This document shows positions 37,415 to 47,434 of a stretch of DNA of 64,000 nucleotides, one piece after another. The stretch spans positions 186,001 to 250,000 of the forward strand of contig JAXMFB010000005.1 in the NCBI GenBank assembly GCA_046347945.1, read 5' to 3'. Under the pieces are notes generated by a model that saw only the letters and a program-made list of their open reading frames with translations, ran no database searches and had not been told where the DNA came from. Position numbers and translations under genes: made by a program. Numbering within the stretch: the first letter of the stretch is position 1; each line of letters begins with the position of its first letter. Source of the DNA: Zeimonas sp046347945. Its GTDB lineage: Bacteria; Pseudomonadota; Gammaproteobacteria; Burkholderiales; Burkholderiaceae_E.

Positions 37415-38446
37415 TCAGCGGCCGTGCGGCGCCGCGAAGATCCGCTCGAGCGCGGCCATCGGCAGACGCCCTCGCAGCCCGATCGCGACGACGGCGGCGC
37501 CGCCCCGGGGCTCGGCCGCGGCCCGACGCAGCGAGCCGTGCCGGCCGGCGAACTGGATTTCCGACCAGCCGAGTTCGTCGGTGCGCACCAGGCCCTTCAG
37601 TCGCAGCACCCCTGCCGGGCGCGAGCGCAGCCACTCGCGCAGCGCCTGTGCCGGCAGGAGCCGGTCCGGACGGCTGGCCCAGGTATCGAACAGGCCGGCG
37701 TGGTCGGGATGGTCGTCGTGGCCGGTGCGCCCTTCGGCGCCGTGCCCGCCGCAGCATCCGGCCGGTCCGCCGCTGCGCGCCCTCTGGGCCGGCGCGGCCG
37801 GCATCGCCGCACCGGTGACGAGCGCCAGCGGCACGGCCGCCTGCACCGCGTCGAACGCGGGCGTGCCGGGCGCGACCGTCGCGACCCATTCGCGCACCTG
37901 CCGGCGCCGCGCCGCATCGACCAGGTCGACCTTGTTGACGACGATCAGGTCGGCCGCGCGAAGCTGCCGCAGCAACGAGTCGGCCAGCAGCGGATCGGCA
38001 GCCTGCTCGAGCACCGCCGCCGCGTCGACCAGCACGACCACGCCGTCGAGCGCGAGACCGGGGTCGGCCAGCCCGACCTGCGCGATGCGCCACGGGTCGG
38101 AGACCCCGCTGGCCTCGATGATGACCGCGTCGAACGGCGCGGGCGAGGACAGCACCCGGATCAGCGCATCGCTCAGGTCGTCGCCGATCGAGCAGCAGAC
38201 GCAGCCGTTGGTCAGCGCGATCGTGTCGGCGGAACTCGCGGCGACGAGTTCGGCGTCGATGTTCAGCGCGCCGAAGTCGTTGACCAGCACCGCGAGCCGG
38301 CGGCCCTGCGACTGGCGCAGCATCCGCTCGACAAGCGTGGTCTTGCCCGCGCCGAGGAAGCCGCCGATGACCGTCAGCGGCAGGCGGGCGCGCGTCGCGC
38401 CCGACCCGCGCCCGGCGAAGTCGGCCGTCGACTCGGAGCGGTTCAC
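37415..38446 (-). CDS. COG0523 (CobW/ZNG1-type) metallochaperone GTPase
   Basis: A 343-aa G3E-family GTPase. The P-loop GGFLGAGKTTLVERML lies at about residues 23-38, the metal-binding CxCC in TNGCVCCSIGDDL at about 76-88, and NKVDLVDAA at about 165-173. A His/Cys-rich insert CCGGHGAEGRTGHDDHPDH precedes the C-terminal domain. The start is GTG at 38446, overlapping the amidohydrolase stop (GTGA). It ends a run that encodes two amidohydrolases and an M20 amidase, all metal hydrolases, so zinc delivery to these enzymes is a reasonable inference. Confidence 0.9.
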   Translation of the reverse strand: MNRSESTADFAGRGSGATRARLPLTVIGGFLGAGKTTLVERMLRQSQGRRLAVLVNDFGALNIDAELVAASSADTIALTNGCVCCSIGDDLSDALIRVLSSPAPFDAVIIEASGVSDPWRIAQVGLADPGLALDGVVVLVDAAAVLEQAADPLLADSLLRQLRAADLIVVNKVDLVDAARRRQVREWVATVAPGTPAFDAVQAAVPLALVTGAAMPAAPAQRARSGGPAGCCGGHGAEGRTGHDDHPDHAGLFDTWASRPDRLLPAQALREWLRSRPAGVLRLKGLVRTDELGWSEIQFAGRHGSLRRAAAEPRGGAAVVAIGLRGRLPMAALERIFAAPHGR

Positions 38447-40122
38447 GTCGCGACGGGCAGCGGCATCACGCGCCCGCCCAGGACGGTGCTGGCGATGCGC
38501 ACGTCCTTCAGCGCCTCGGGAGCGACCGCCAGCGGGTCGTCGTGCAGCACGCAGAAGTCGGCGAACTTGCCGACCTCGATCGAGCCGATCCGGTCGTCCA
38601 TCCGAAGCGTATAGGCCGCGCCCATCGTGATCGCGTGCAGCGCCTGCGGCACGCCGATCCGCTCGTTCTCGCCCAGCACCTGTCCGGACGACGTCGTCCG
38701 GTTCACCGCGCACCACGCGGTGAACAGCGGCCCGAGCGGCGTGATCGGAGCGTCGGAGTGGATCGCCAGCGGCACGCCGTGGTCGAGCGCGCTCCCGCAG
38801 GCGTCCATCCGGCAGGCGCGGTCGGGCCCCATCGTCAGCGTGTAGTGCGCGTCGCCCCAGTAGTACAGGTGGTTGGCAAACAGGTTCGCGCAGATGCCCA
38901 GCCGCGCCATGCGCCGGAACTGGGCTGCGTCGGCCATCTGGCAGTGCTGCAGCGTGTGGCGATGATCGGGCCGCGGCCACTTCGCGAGCGCCGCCTCGAT
39001 CGAGTCAATCGCGAGTTCGGTCGCCTCGTCGCCGTTGGTGTGGATGTGCAGCTGGAACCCTTCGCGGTGGAAGAACTCGATCGTTGCGCGCATCTCGGCC
39101 GGCGGCAGGATCCAGATTCCGTTGTCGTGGCCGTTGAAGTAGCCCGGCCAGCGCAGCCGCGCCGAGAAGCCCTGGATCGAGCCATCGACGACCAGCTTGA
39201 TCGCGCCGAAGTGCAGCCTGGCCGTGTTGCCGGCCATCCGGGCGCGCACCCGCTCGGCGCCTGCCTCGCGCGGAATCGACCCGTCCAGCGACACGTACGC
39301 CGGCACGATGCGCACCGGAAAGCCGGGCTCGGCGGTCAGGCGGTGCAGCGTCGCCACGGCATCGTCGGACAGGTCGTTGACCAGGTCGGTCGCGGTCGTC
39401 ACGCCGGCGAACTGCGCGATGCGGCCGAAGTTGCGCAGGCCGGCCTCGCTGGTGCCGGCGAGCCGGAACACGTTGCCGGTGAAGCGCATGATCGGGAACA
39501 TCGCCGCGAACTCCTGCAACTCGCCGGTCGGCGCGCCACGGTGCGGTCCGGCATCGAACTTCACCACGCCCTCGGCTTCGGTGTCGCGGTCGATGCCGGC
39601 GCGCGCGAGCGCCGCCGAGTTCACGTTCATCAGGTGCTGGCTGGCGTGCAGGATCACCACCGGCCGCGACACCGACACCCGGTCGAGGTGCTCGATCGTC
39701 ATCCGCTCGGCGCCGAAGAAGATCGGGTCGAAGCCCCAGGCCAGAAGCGGCTGCTGCGGGTCGGTCATCGCCGCTTCGACCGCAACCAGGCGCTCGACGA
39801 CTTCGCCGAAGCTGCGGCAACCCTGCCAGACGGTGCCGTCCGGCGCGGTGCGCGCGTGAAAGCCCACGAACGGGAATTGCCAGAGGCCGCCCGCCATCAG
39901 GTGCGAATGCCCTTCGACCAGGCCCGGCATCAGCACCTTGTCTGCGAAGCGCGCGTCCAGGTCGAACGAGCCCCACTCGCGCATCCGCTCGAGCGACCCC
40001 ACCGCGAGGATGCGTCCGTCGCGCACGGCCACGTGCGTCGCCTCGGGCTGCATCGGGTTCATCGTGATGATCTTGCGCGCCTGGAAGACGATGGTGCGCG
40101 CGGGATCGGCGGAATGGGTCAT
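38443..40122 (-). CDS. YtcJ-type amidohydrolase (amidohydrolase-3 family)
   Basis: A 559-aa metal-dependent hydrolase. HxH lies in VEGHSHLMAGG (about 71-81), a metal-bridging lysine candidate in GAIKLVVDGSIQGF (about 310-323), HIHTNGDEA (about 362-370), RHTLQHCQMA and the catalytic Asp in AIHSDAPITPLGP. The family acts on amides, carbamates and imidazolones; the exact substrate is unknown. It follows the ABC ATPases by 61 bp and overlaps the COG0523 gene by 4 bp. Confidence 0.88.
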   Translation of the reverse strand: MTHSADPARTIVFQARKIITMNPMQPEATHVAVRDGRILAVGSLERMREWGSFDLDARFADKVLMPGLVEGHSHLMAGGLWQFPFVGFHARTAPDGTVWQGCRSFGEVVERLVAVEAAMTDPQQPLLAWGFDPIFFGAERMTIEHLDRVSVSRPVVILHASQHLMNVNSAALARAGIDRDTEAEGVVKFDAGPHRGAPTGELQEFAAMFPIMRFTGNVFRLAGTSEAGLRNFGRIAQFAGVTTATDLVNDLSDDAVATLHRLTAEPGFPVRIVPAYVSLDGSIPREAGAERVRARMAGNTARLHFGAIKLVVDGSIQGFSARLRWPGYFNGHDNGIWILPPAEMRATIEFFHREGFQLHIHTNGDEATELAIDSIEAALAKWPRPDHRHTLQHCQMADAAQFRRMARLGICANLFANHLYYWGDAHYTLTMGPDRACRMDACGSALDHGVPLAIHSDAPITPLGPLFTAWCAVNRTTSSGQVLGENERIGVPQALHAITMGAAYTLRMDDRIGSIEVGKFADFCVLHDDPLAVAPEALKDVRIASTVLGGRVMPLPVAT

Positions 40123-40183
40123 CGGTGTGGCTCCGAAGGCTCGAGGAAAGGAAGACCAGGAACGCGCGGCTCCGGCGGCACGC

Positions 40184-41232
40184 TCAGGCCGACTGCGGAT
40201 CGAGGATCGGCCGCGCCCGCCCGTCGATCACTTCGACGCGCCGGCAGCGCACCCAGTGCCCGGGCGCCACTTCACGCAGCGGCGGCAACTCGGCGCCGCA
40301 GGCCGGCTCGGCCACCGGGCAGCGGCCCGCGAATCTGCAGCCCGGCGGCGGCGAGATCGGGCTCGGCGGATCGCCGCTCAACCGGATGCGCTTCGCCGCG
40401 CGCGCGCGCCCGCCCTTGACGGTGGGCACCGCCGACATCAGCGCGACACTGTACGGATGCAGCGGCTCGGCGAAGAATGCCGCACGCGGCGCGCGTTCGA
40501 CGATCTGGCCGAGGTACATCACGGCGATCTCGTCGCAGAGGTGCTCGACCACCGCCATGTCGTGCGAAATGAACAGATAGGTCAACCCCAGCTCGCGCTG
40601 CAGCCGCGCGAGCAGGTTCAGGATCTGCGCGCGGATCGCTACGTCGAGCGCCGAGACTGGCTCGTCGCAGACGACGAGCTCGGGATGCGTGGCCAGCGCC
40701 CGTGCGATGTTGATGCGCTGGCGCTGGCCGCCCGAGAACTGGTGCGGAAACAGTCGCTGCTGCTCGGGGCGCAAGCCCACCTGCGTGAACAGCTCGGCGA
40801 CCCGCTCGGTGCGCTGCGCGGGGGTGCCGATGCCCATCAGGTCGAGCGGCGCGCGCACCGCGTCGCCGGCGCGCTGGCGCGGATTGAGCGACGAGAACGG
40901 GTCCTGGAAGATGATCTGCAACCGTCGACGCGCCTCGCGCAGCGCCTCGCCTTCGAGCGTCCCGAGGTCGAGTTCACCGAGCCGGATCGATCCTGCAGTC
41001 ACTGGCGCGAGACGCATCACGGCCAGCGCGGTGGTCGTCTTGCCCGAGCCGGATTCGCCGACCACGGCCAGCGTCGTGCCGCGCGCGATCTCGAGCGAGA
41101 CGCCGTCGACCGCCCTGACGACTTCGGGCGGCTTGAACCAGCCGGACTTCGCGCGCGGGAAGTGCACCTTCAGGTCGCTGACCGACAGCAGCGCGGGCGC
41201 GCCGCCCGCGCTGCCCGGCGTGGTACTCGAGC

Positions 41233-41236
<4 letters not shown>
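40184..41236 (-). CDS. oligopeptide-type ABC transporter ATP-binding protein (DppF/OppF)
   Basis: A 350-aa ATPase starting at GTG 41236, which overlaps the preceding ATPase stop (GTGA). It has Walker A GESGSGKTTTAL, Q-loop IIFQDPFSSLNPRQ, signature QFSGGQRQRINIARAL and Walker B ELVVCDEPVSALD. The C-terminal oligopeptide-family extension carries cysteines in PPGCRFAGRCPVAEPAC. These cysteines bind an Fe-S cluster in some members. It pairs with the DppD-type ATPase for one importer. Confidence 0.95.
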
Positions 41237-42227
<991 letters not shown>

Positions 42228-42228
<1 letters not shown>

Positions 42229-43115
42229 CAGCGCTCCCTCAGCTTCGGGTTCAGCGCGTCGTTCAGCCCGTCGCCGATCAGGCTGACCGCGAGCACGGTG
42301 ACGAAGATCGCGGCACCGGGAAAGGTGACTGCCCACCAGCTGGTCAGCACGTACTGCCGGCTCGAGCCGATCATCAGCCCCCAACTCATCTGGTTCGGGT
42401 CGCCCAGCCCGAGGAAAGACAGCCCGGCCTCGAACAGGATCGCCGAGCCGACCGCGAGCGTCGCCGATACGACCAGCGGAGGAAACGCGTTGGGCAGGAT
42501 CACCTTCCAGATGATCCGGCCGTCGCCGGCGCCGATCGCGCGCTCGGCGCGCACGAACACCAGGCTGCGCCCCTTCAGGAACTCGGCGCGCGTCAGCCTC
42601 GCGGTGGCCGGCCAGATCACGATGCCGATCGCGATCGTCACCGTCACCAGCGTCGGCGAGAAGAGCGTGACCACCACCATCGCGAACAGCAGCGCCGGCA
42701 GCACCTGGAAGAACTCGGTGACGCGCATCAGCAGCGCGTCGATCCGACCGCCGTAGTAGCCGGCCACCGCGCCGATCGTGATGCCGATGATCACCGACAG
42801 CAGCGCCGCCACCGCACCGACCAGCAGCGTCGCACGGCCGCCGTAGACCAGCGTGGTCAGCACGTCGCGCCCGAGGTAGTCGGTGCCGAGCCACGCCTCC
42901 TCGGTGAAGGGCGGCGTCATCGGCGCGGCACGGATCTCGAACGGATCGGCCACGTGGACCAGCGGGCCGAAGATCGCCACCAGCAGCACGAGGCCGAGGA
43001 TCAGCATGCCCGCAATCGCCGAAGGGTTGCGCAGGAACATGCGCAAAGCCTCGACGGTCGGATGTTCGACGCGGGGCAGCTTCGCCGCCACGGCCATGGG
43101 AGTCGCCGCGCTCAT
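42228..43115 (-). CDS. ABC transporter permease (DppC/OppC type)
   Basis: A 295-aa inner-membrane permease. The N-terminal OppC cytoplasmic segment LRMFLRNPSAIAGMLIL leads into six helices, with the periplasmic HPLGTD-type motif AWLGTDYLGRDVLTTLVYGG and the EAA loop RAERAIGAGDGRIIWKVILP. The start overlaps the DppB stop by ATGA. It forms the channel with the DppB partner. Confidence 0.95.
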
Positions 43116-44092
43116 GACACCTTGATCCTCGGGTCGACCAGCCGGTAGGCGAGATCGGTCAGCTGGTTCATGACCACCACCACGATCGACGAGAAGAGCA
43201 GTACGCCGAGGATGGTCGGATAGTCGCGCCGGAGTACCGACTCGAAGGCGAGCCGGCCGAGCCCCGGCCAGTTGAACACCGTCTCGACGAGAATCGCGCC
43301 GGCCATCACGTTGCCGAATTGCAGGCCGAGGATCGTGATCACCGGCAGCACGGCGTTGCGCAGCGCGTGCTTGTACAGCACCACGCCTTCGGCCAGCCCC
43401 TTGGCGCGAGCGGTGCGGATGAAGTCGCTCCCCAGCACGTCGAGCATGCTGGCGCGCGCGAGCCGGCTGTATTGCGCGAGGTAGACGAGCGCGAGCGTCA
43501 GCGTCGGCAGGACCAGGTGGTGCAGCACGTCGACGAGCCCCGCGAGGCTCTCTGCGCTGGAAAGCGACTCGACGTCGCGCATCCCCGAGACCGGGAACAG
43601 CGGGACGACCGATGCGAACAGGATCACCAGCATGATGCCGGTCCAGAACACCGGCGCAGCGAACCCGACCAGCGAGAGCACCGTGATCGCCTGCGACAGC
43701 GGCCCGTTGGGCTTGCGCGAGGACAGCACGCCCAGCGCCGTGCCGGCCAGGAACGCCACCAGCACCGAAGCCAGCACCAGCAGCAGCGTGGCCGGCACCC
43801 GCTCGGCGATCAGTCCGGAGACCGGCACGTTGAAGAAGTACGAGTGCCCGAGGTCCCCGCGCACGACCTTGCCCAGGTAGACCGCGAGCTGCACCGGCAT
43901 CGGGCGGTCGAGCCCGTATTGCGCGCGAAGCTCGGCCTTCAGCTCCTCGGACATCCCGCCGCTGGCGCCGGCGATCGTCTCGACCGGGTCGCCCGGCGCC
44001 GCGTGAACCAGCACGAAGTTCAGCACGATCACCGCCACGACGAGCGCGATCCCCTGCAGCAGGCGCGAAATCAGGTATCGGCTCGTGCTCAT
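43112..44092 (-). CDS. ABC transporter permease (DppB/OppB type)
   Basis: A 326-aa inner-membrane permease. The N-terminal SRYLISRLLQGIALVVAVIV helix and the conserved HAAPGDP motif, followed by YGLDRPMPVQ, identify the DppB/NikB subfamily. The EAA loop is FIRTARAKGLAEGVVLYKHA with LRNAVLPVITILGL after it. It overlaps the upstream amidohydrolase stop by 4 bp. Confidence 0.95.
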   Translation of the reverse strand: MSTSRYLISRLLQGIALVVAVIVLNFVLVHAAPGDPVETIAGASGGMSEELKAELRAQYGLDRPMPVQLAVYLGKVVRGDLGHSYFFNVPVSGLIAERVPATLLLVLASVLVAFLAGTALGVLSSRKPNGPLSQAITVLSLVGFAAPVFWTGIMLVILFASVVPLFPVSGMRDVESLSSAESLAGLVDVLHHLVLPTLTLALVYLAQYSRLARASMLDVLGSDFIRTARAKGLAEGVVLYKHALRNAVLPVITILGLQFGNVMAGAILVETVFNWPGLGRLAFESVLRRDYPTILGVLLFSSIVVVVMNQLTDLAYRLVDPRIKVS

Positions 44093-45531
44093 GGTTTGGC
44101 CAACGAAAGACTGCGCGGGGCAAACTGGTCGACGGTCCGGCCGGCCCAGTCGCGCCGCGGGATGTCGCAGGCCGCGCGGCGCTGCGCCTCGTCCAGGCGG
44201 GCCGAAGCGGCCTCCTGGTCGAGCGTCAGCACCTTGCGATCGGCGACGACCTTGCGCCCATCGACGTAGACGTCGCGCACCGCACGGTCGGCCGCGACGT
44301 AGACCAGGCTGCGCAGCGGATCGCGCACCGGGTGCATCGCCGGATGGTCGAGGTCCACGAGCACCAGATCGGCCTTGGCGCCCGTCGCCAGGCGGCCGAG
44401 GTCGTCGCGTCGAAGCGCGTCTGCGCCCCCCACGGTCGCCGCGTGGAACACGTCGCCGGTGCCGACCGCATGCACGTCGCGGGCCGCGATGTGCGAGACC
44501 ATCAGTGCCGTTCGCATCTCTTCGAGCATGTTCAGCGGCAGCGTATCGGTGCCCAGGCCAACGCCTACGCCGCGCCGCAGGTAGCTGCCCAGGTCCTCGA
44601 GCATCGCCCCGTAGCGCGCGAACGGCAGCGGACAGTGCGCGACGTGCGTGCCGCTGTCGGCCAGCAGGTCGAGATCCTTGCGCGTGTGCCAGCGCAGCCA
44701 CGAGTGGGTGTCGATGAAGATCGCGTGCGCCAGCAGCGTGTGCGGGCCGAGAAGGCCGATCGAACCGGCCCATTGCAGCGGCGTCGCGCCGTGCCGGCGC
44801 ACCATCTCGTGGAACTCGACGACGCTCTGGGACGCGTGCGTCGTGAAAGTCAACCCGCGTTCGACGGCCGCTGCGAGGCTGTCGCGCAGCAAGGACTCGG
44901 AGCAGGTGTCGATCTGGCCCGGCGCCACGACGCCCCCCAGGCGCCCGCAGGGGTGGCACCGTGCCGCCTCGATCAGCGACAGCGCCTGCTCGAAGCCGCG
45001 CCGCCCCGCCGCCTCGTCCCAGTCGTAGCCGAGCGCATGGCGATTCGTCACCACCCAGCGCGCCGAGGCGTAGGCAGGTCCCAGGTACACGCGCAGCCCG
45101 CTGCGGGCTGCCAGGTCGAGCCAGCCGGGGGTTGCCGAATTCAGGTCGACGACGGTCGTCACGCCCGACAGCAGCAGTTCGCAGTACCCGTACTCGGAAG
45201 CGGCGAGTTGCCCGTCGCCGTCGATCCGGAACGCCGCCAGCCGTTCGTACAGGCCGGTCATGTACATCTCCGGCACGCCGTGTTCTTCGCGCAGCCCCTT
45301 GCCTGCCGGCTCCGAGCCCGAGTGCGCGTGGATGTCCACCAGCCCGGGCATCACGAATCGCGCACGCCCGTCCACGACCTCGTCCGCGGCGCCGCGGTAG
45401 TCCGGGCCCACGTGCACGATGCGGTCGCCGCGGAAGGCCACGTCGACGTCGCGCCGGTACTCGTGGCGCCCCTCGCCGGCGTTCCACACGGCGGCCCAGG
45501 CCGCGCCGCGAATCAGCGTCGTCGCGCTCAT
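44089..45531 (-). CDS. amidohydrolase-1 (chlorohydrolase/cytosine-deaminase-like) family protein
   Basis: A 480-aa metal hydrolase. HxH lies in MPGLVDIHAHSGSEPAG (about 61-77), further ligands are His in FTTHASQSVVEFHE (about 230-243) and HTLLAHAIFID, and the catalytic Asp is in GLGTDTLPLNMLEEM (about 349-363). The N- and C-terminal beta-sandwich halves (DVAFRGDRIVHVGPDYR and ADRAVRDVYVDGRKVVADRK) are present. The family hydrolyses cyclic or amide C-N bonds in nucleobase-like and triazine compounds. It is embedded in the ABC operon with overlaps on both sides, so its substrate is probably what the transporter imports. Confidence 0.88.
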   Translation of the reverse strand: MSATTLIRGAAWAAVWNAGEGRHEYRRDVDVAFRGDRIVHVGPDYRGAADEVVDGRARFVMPGLVDIHAHSGSEPAGKGLREEHGVPEMYMTGLYERLAAFRIDGDGQLAASEYGYCELLLSGVTTVVDLNSATPGWLDLAARSGLRVYLGPAYASARWVVTNRHALGYDWDEAAGRRGFEQALSLIEAARCHPCGRLGGVVAPGQIDTCSESLLRDSLAAAVERGLTFTTHASQSVVEFHEMVRRHGATPLQWAGSIGLLGPHTLLAHAIFIDTHSWLRWHTRKDLDLLADSGTHVAHCPLPFARYGAMLEDLGSYLRRGVGVGLGTDTLPLNMLEEMRTALMVSHIAARDVHAVGTGDVFHAATVGGADALRRDDLGRLATGAKADLVLVDLDHPAMHPVRDPLRSLVYVAADRAVRDVYVDGRKVVADRKVLTLDQEAASARLDEAQRRAACDIPRRDWAGRTVDQFAPRSLSLAKP

Positions 45532-45617
45532 GGCCGCCCCATCTGCAGCAGGGCCACGCGCACGGCGGCGCCCACCGCGACGGCCGTCGCGACGAGTGCA
45601 GGCGTGCTGCTGCTCAT
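45528..45617 (-). CDS. possible 29-aa hydrophobic small protein
   Basis: An ATG at 45617 opens 29 codons (starts MSSSTPALVATAVAVG, then AAVRVALLQMGRP) ending in a TGA that overlaps the amidohydrolase start as ATGA. This is the same junction style as all the real gene borders in this operon. About 20 residues are hydrophobic enough for one membrane helix. No good ribosome site is seen. It may be a small membrane protein or a leader that couples translation. The call is tentative. Confidence 0.35.
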   Translation of the reverse strand: MSSSTPALVATAVAVGAAVRVALLQMGRP

Positions 45618-45666
45618 GAAAGCCGTTGCCCCGCGCATGCGTGCCCGAACGGTCTGCCCGGCCGCA

Positions 45667-47262
45667 CTACTTCAGGTAGACCTCGTCGTACGGCGACATC
45701 GGACCCCAGATCGAGGTCGGCACGTTGCCCACCGTCTTCAGGGCCGACGTGTGGTACGGGACCACGTTGATGAAATCGATCGGCAACTCGTCGGTGACGA
45801 TCTTCTGGAACGTCGCGTAATAGGCCTTGCGCTTGGTCGGGTCGAGCACGCCGCCCGCGGTGTTCAGGAGTTCGTCGACCTGCGGATTGCGGTACGACTG
45901 CGTGTTGGTCCAGATGATCGGGCGGATGTTGCTCGACAGGTAGGTGCGATGCACGCCGATGATCGGGTCGCCCCAGTTGAACACGAGGTCCATCGTCATG
46001 TCGAAATCGTGGGCGGCGATCCGCTTCGCCCAGGCCGGGAAGTCGGCCGACGCGCGCACGTCGACCGCGATGCCGACCTTCTTCAGCTGCCCCCGCACGT
46101 ACTCGGCGACGGTCTTCTGCTGGTCGTCGACGCCGGGCAGGTAGTCGATCGTCAGCTTGAATCGCTCGCCGTTGGCGCCCGGCTTGTAGCCGGCCTCGTC
46201 GAGCAGCGCCGCCGCCTTCTTCAGGTCGAGCGGATACCGGACCACGTCGGTGACCGCGAACGGGCTCGTGGGCACGATCGGGCCGTCGGCGGGGACTGCG
46301 AAGCCCCCCATCAGCGCCTTGGTGATGAAGTTCTTGTCGACCGCGTGCGCGATGGCCTTGCGCACCTTGACGTCGCTCAGCGGCTTGCGCTCGAGGTTGA
46401 ACGCCAGCCAGTTGAGCGGACCGATCCCCTCGTAGCCCTTCGGCGTCAGCGTGAGCTTCGCGTTGTCCTTGAGCCGGCGCAAGTCGGTGGGTACCGAGAC
46501 GAACGGCAGCATCTGGATATCGCCGCGCTCGAGGCCGAGCATCAGGCTCGACGCGTCCGGGCTCAGGTTGACGACCACCTTGTCGAGGTAGGGCTTGCCC
46601 GGCAGGAAGAACTTGTCGAAGCGCTCCATCACGATCCGCTGGCCGGCCTTGAATTCGACCAGCCGGAACGGTCCGGAGCCCACGACGTCGGCGCTGTTGC
46701 GCGGGTGCGTCTTCAGGTCCTGGCCGTCTCCATAGACGTGCTTCGGCAGGATCGGACACAGCGCGGGCGACATCGCCAGCACGATCGCCGGGTGCGGCGT
46801 GTTCATCCGGATGATCGCCGTGTGCGCGTCGGGCGTGTCGACCTTCTCGACCGGCCCGAGCATCGTCTGGAACGGATGGTTCGCCTTGATCGCCATGATC
46901 GAGAACGCGACGTCGGCGCTCGTCACCGGCTTGCCGTCGTGGAACACCGCGTTCTTGCGCAGGTTCAGCGTCAGCGACATCCCGTCTTCGGCGAGCTTCC
47001 ACGACTCGGCCAGGTAGGGCTGCGGATTCCACTTGTCGTCGAAGCGCAGCGGGCTGGCGAACAGCTGCGTCGAAGGCACCGCGGTCGCGATGCCGGATTG
47101 CACGGCGCCATTCAGGTGCCGCGGCGTCTGCGTGGTGCCGACCACCAGCGTGCCGCCCCGCTTGGGCTGCTCCTGGGCGACGACGGGAAGCGCCAGCGTC
47201 GAGCAGGCTGCGAAGCAGGCGCCGGCCATCAGGCGGCGTCGGGCGACAGAGAAGTCGGTCAT
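45667..47262 (-). CDS. family-5 extracellular solute-binding protein of the ABC importer
   Basis: A 531-aa periplasmic binding protein. The ATG at 47262 has GGAG 7 bp upstream. The signal peptide contains ARRRLMAGACF, a twin-arginine-like motif, with cleavage near PVVAQEQ. The mature N-terminus KRGGTLVVGTTQTPRHLNG, then NPQPYLAESWKLAEDGMSLT and the FHDGKPVTSADVAFS motif are typical of SBP_bac_5 (peptide, nickel or opine binding). Being adjacent to two amidohydrolases, it probably binds an amide or ureide, not a simple peptide (inference). Confidence 0.93.
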   Translation of the reverse strand: MTDFSVARRRLMAGACFAACSTLALPVVAQEQPKRGGTLVVGTTQTPRHLNGAVQSGIATAVPSTQLFASPLRFDDKWNPQPYLAESWKLAEDGMSLTLNLRKNAVFHDGKPVTSADVAFSIMAIKANHPFQTMLGPVEKVDTPDAHTAIIRMNTPHPAIVLAMSPALCPILPKHVYGDGQDLKTHPRNSADVVGSGPFRLVEFKAGQRIVMERFDKFFLPGKPYLDKVVVNLSPDASSLMLGLERGDIQMLPFVSVPTDLRRLKDNAKLTLTPKGYEGIGPLNWLAFNLERKPLSDVKVRKAIAHAVDKNFITKALMGGFAVPADGPIVPTSPFAVTDVVRYPLDLKKAAALLDEAGYKPGANGERFKLTIDYLPGVDDQQKTVAEYVRGQLKKVGIAVDVRASADFPAWAKRIAAHDFDMTMDLVFNWGDPIIGVHRTYLSSNIRPIIWTNTQSYRNPQVDELLNTAGGVLDPTKRKAYYATFQKIVTDELPIDFINVVPYHTSALKTVGNVPTSIWGPMSPYDEVYLK

Positions 47263-47434
47263 GGTGGTCTCCGGATCGGGTAAGCCGCGCGTGGCGCGCG
47301 TTGGATGCACGATAAGGAAGATCACCGATCGGCCATAGAACCAGTCCGGCGGCATGAATAGGGCCAGCGGCTCGGGGAATGCCCGGAGGGAACGCCCGCA
47401 GGAAGCGCCCCGGGCCACGAGGCCCGAGGCCGGC

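Noticed and set aside
40123..40183. An operon break between the ABC ATPases and the YtcJ amidohydrolase
   Set aside because: The 61-bp gap has no terminator-like hairpin with a T-run, so I keep the genes as one transcription unit, though an internal promoter is possible.
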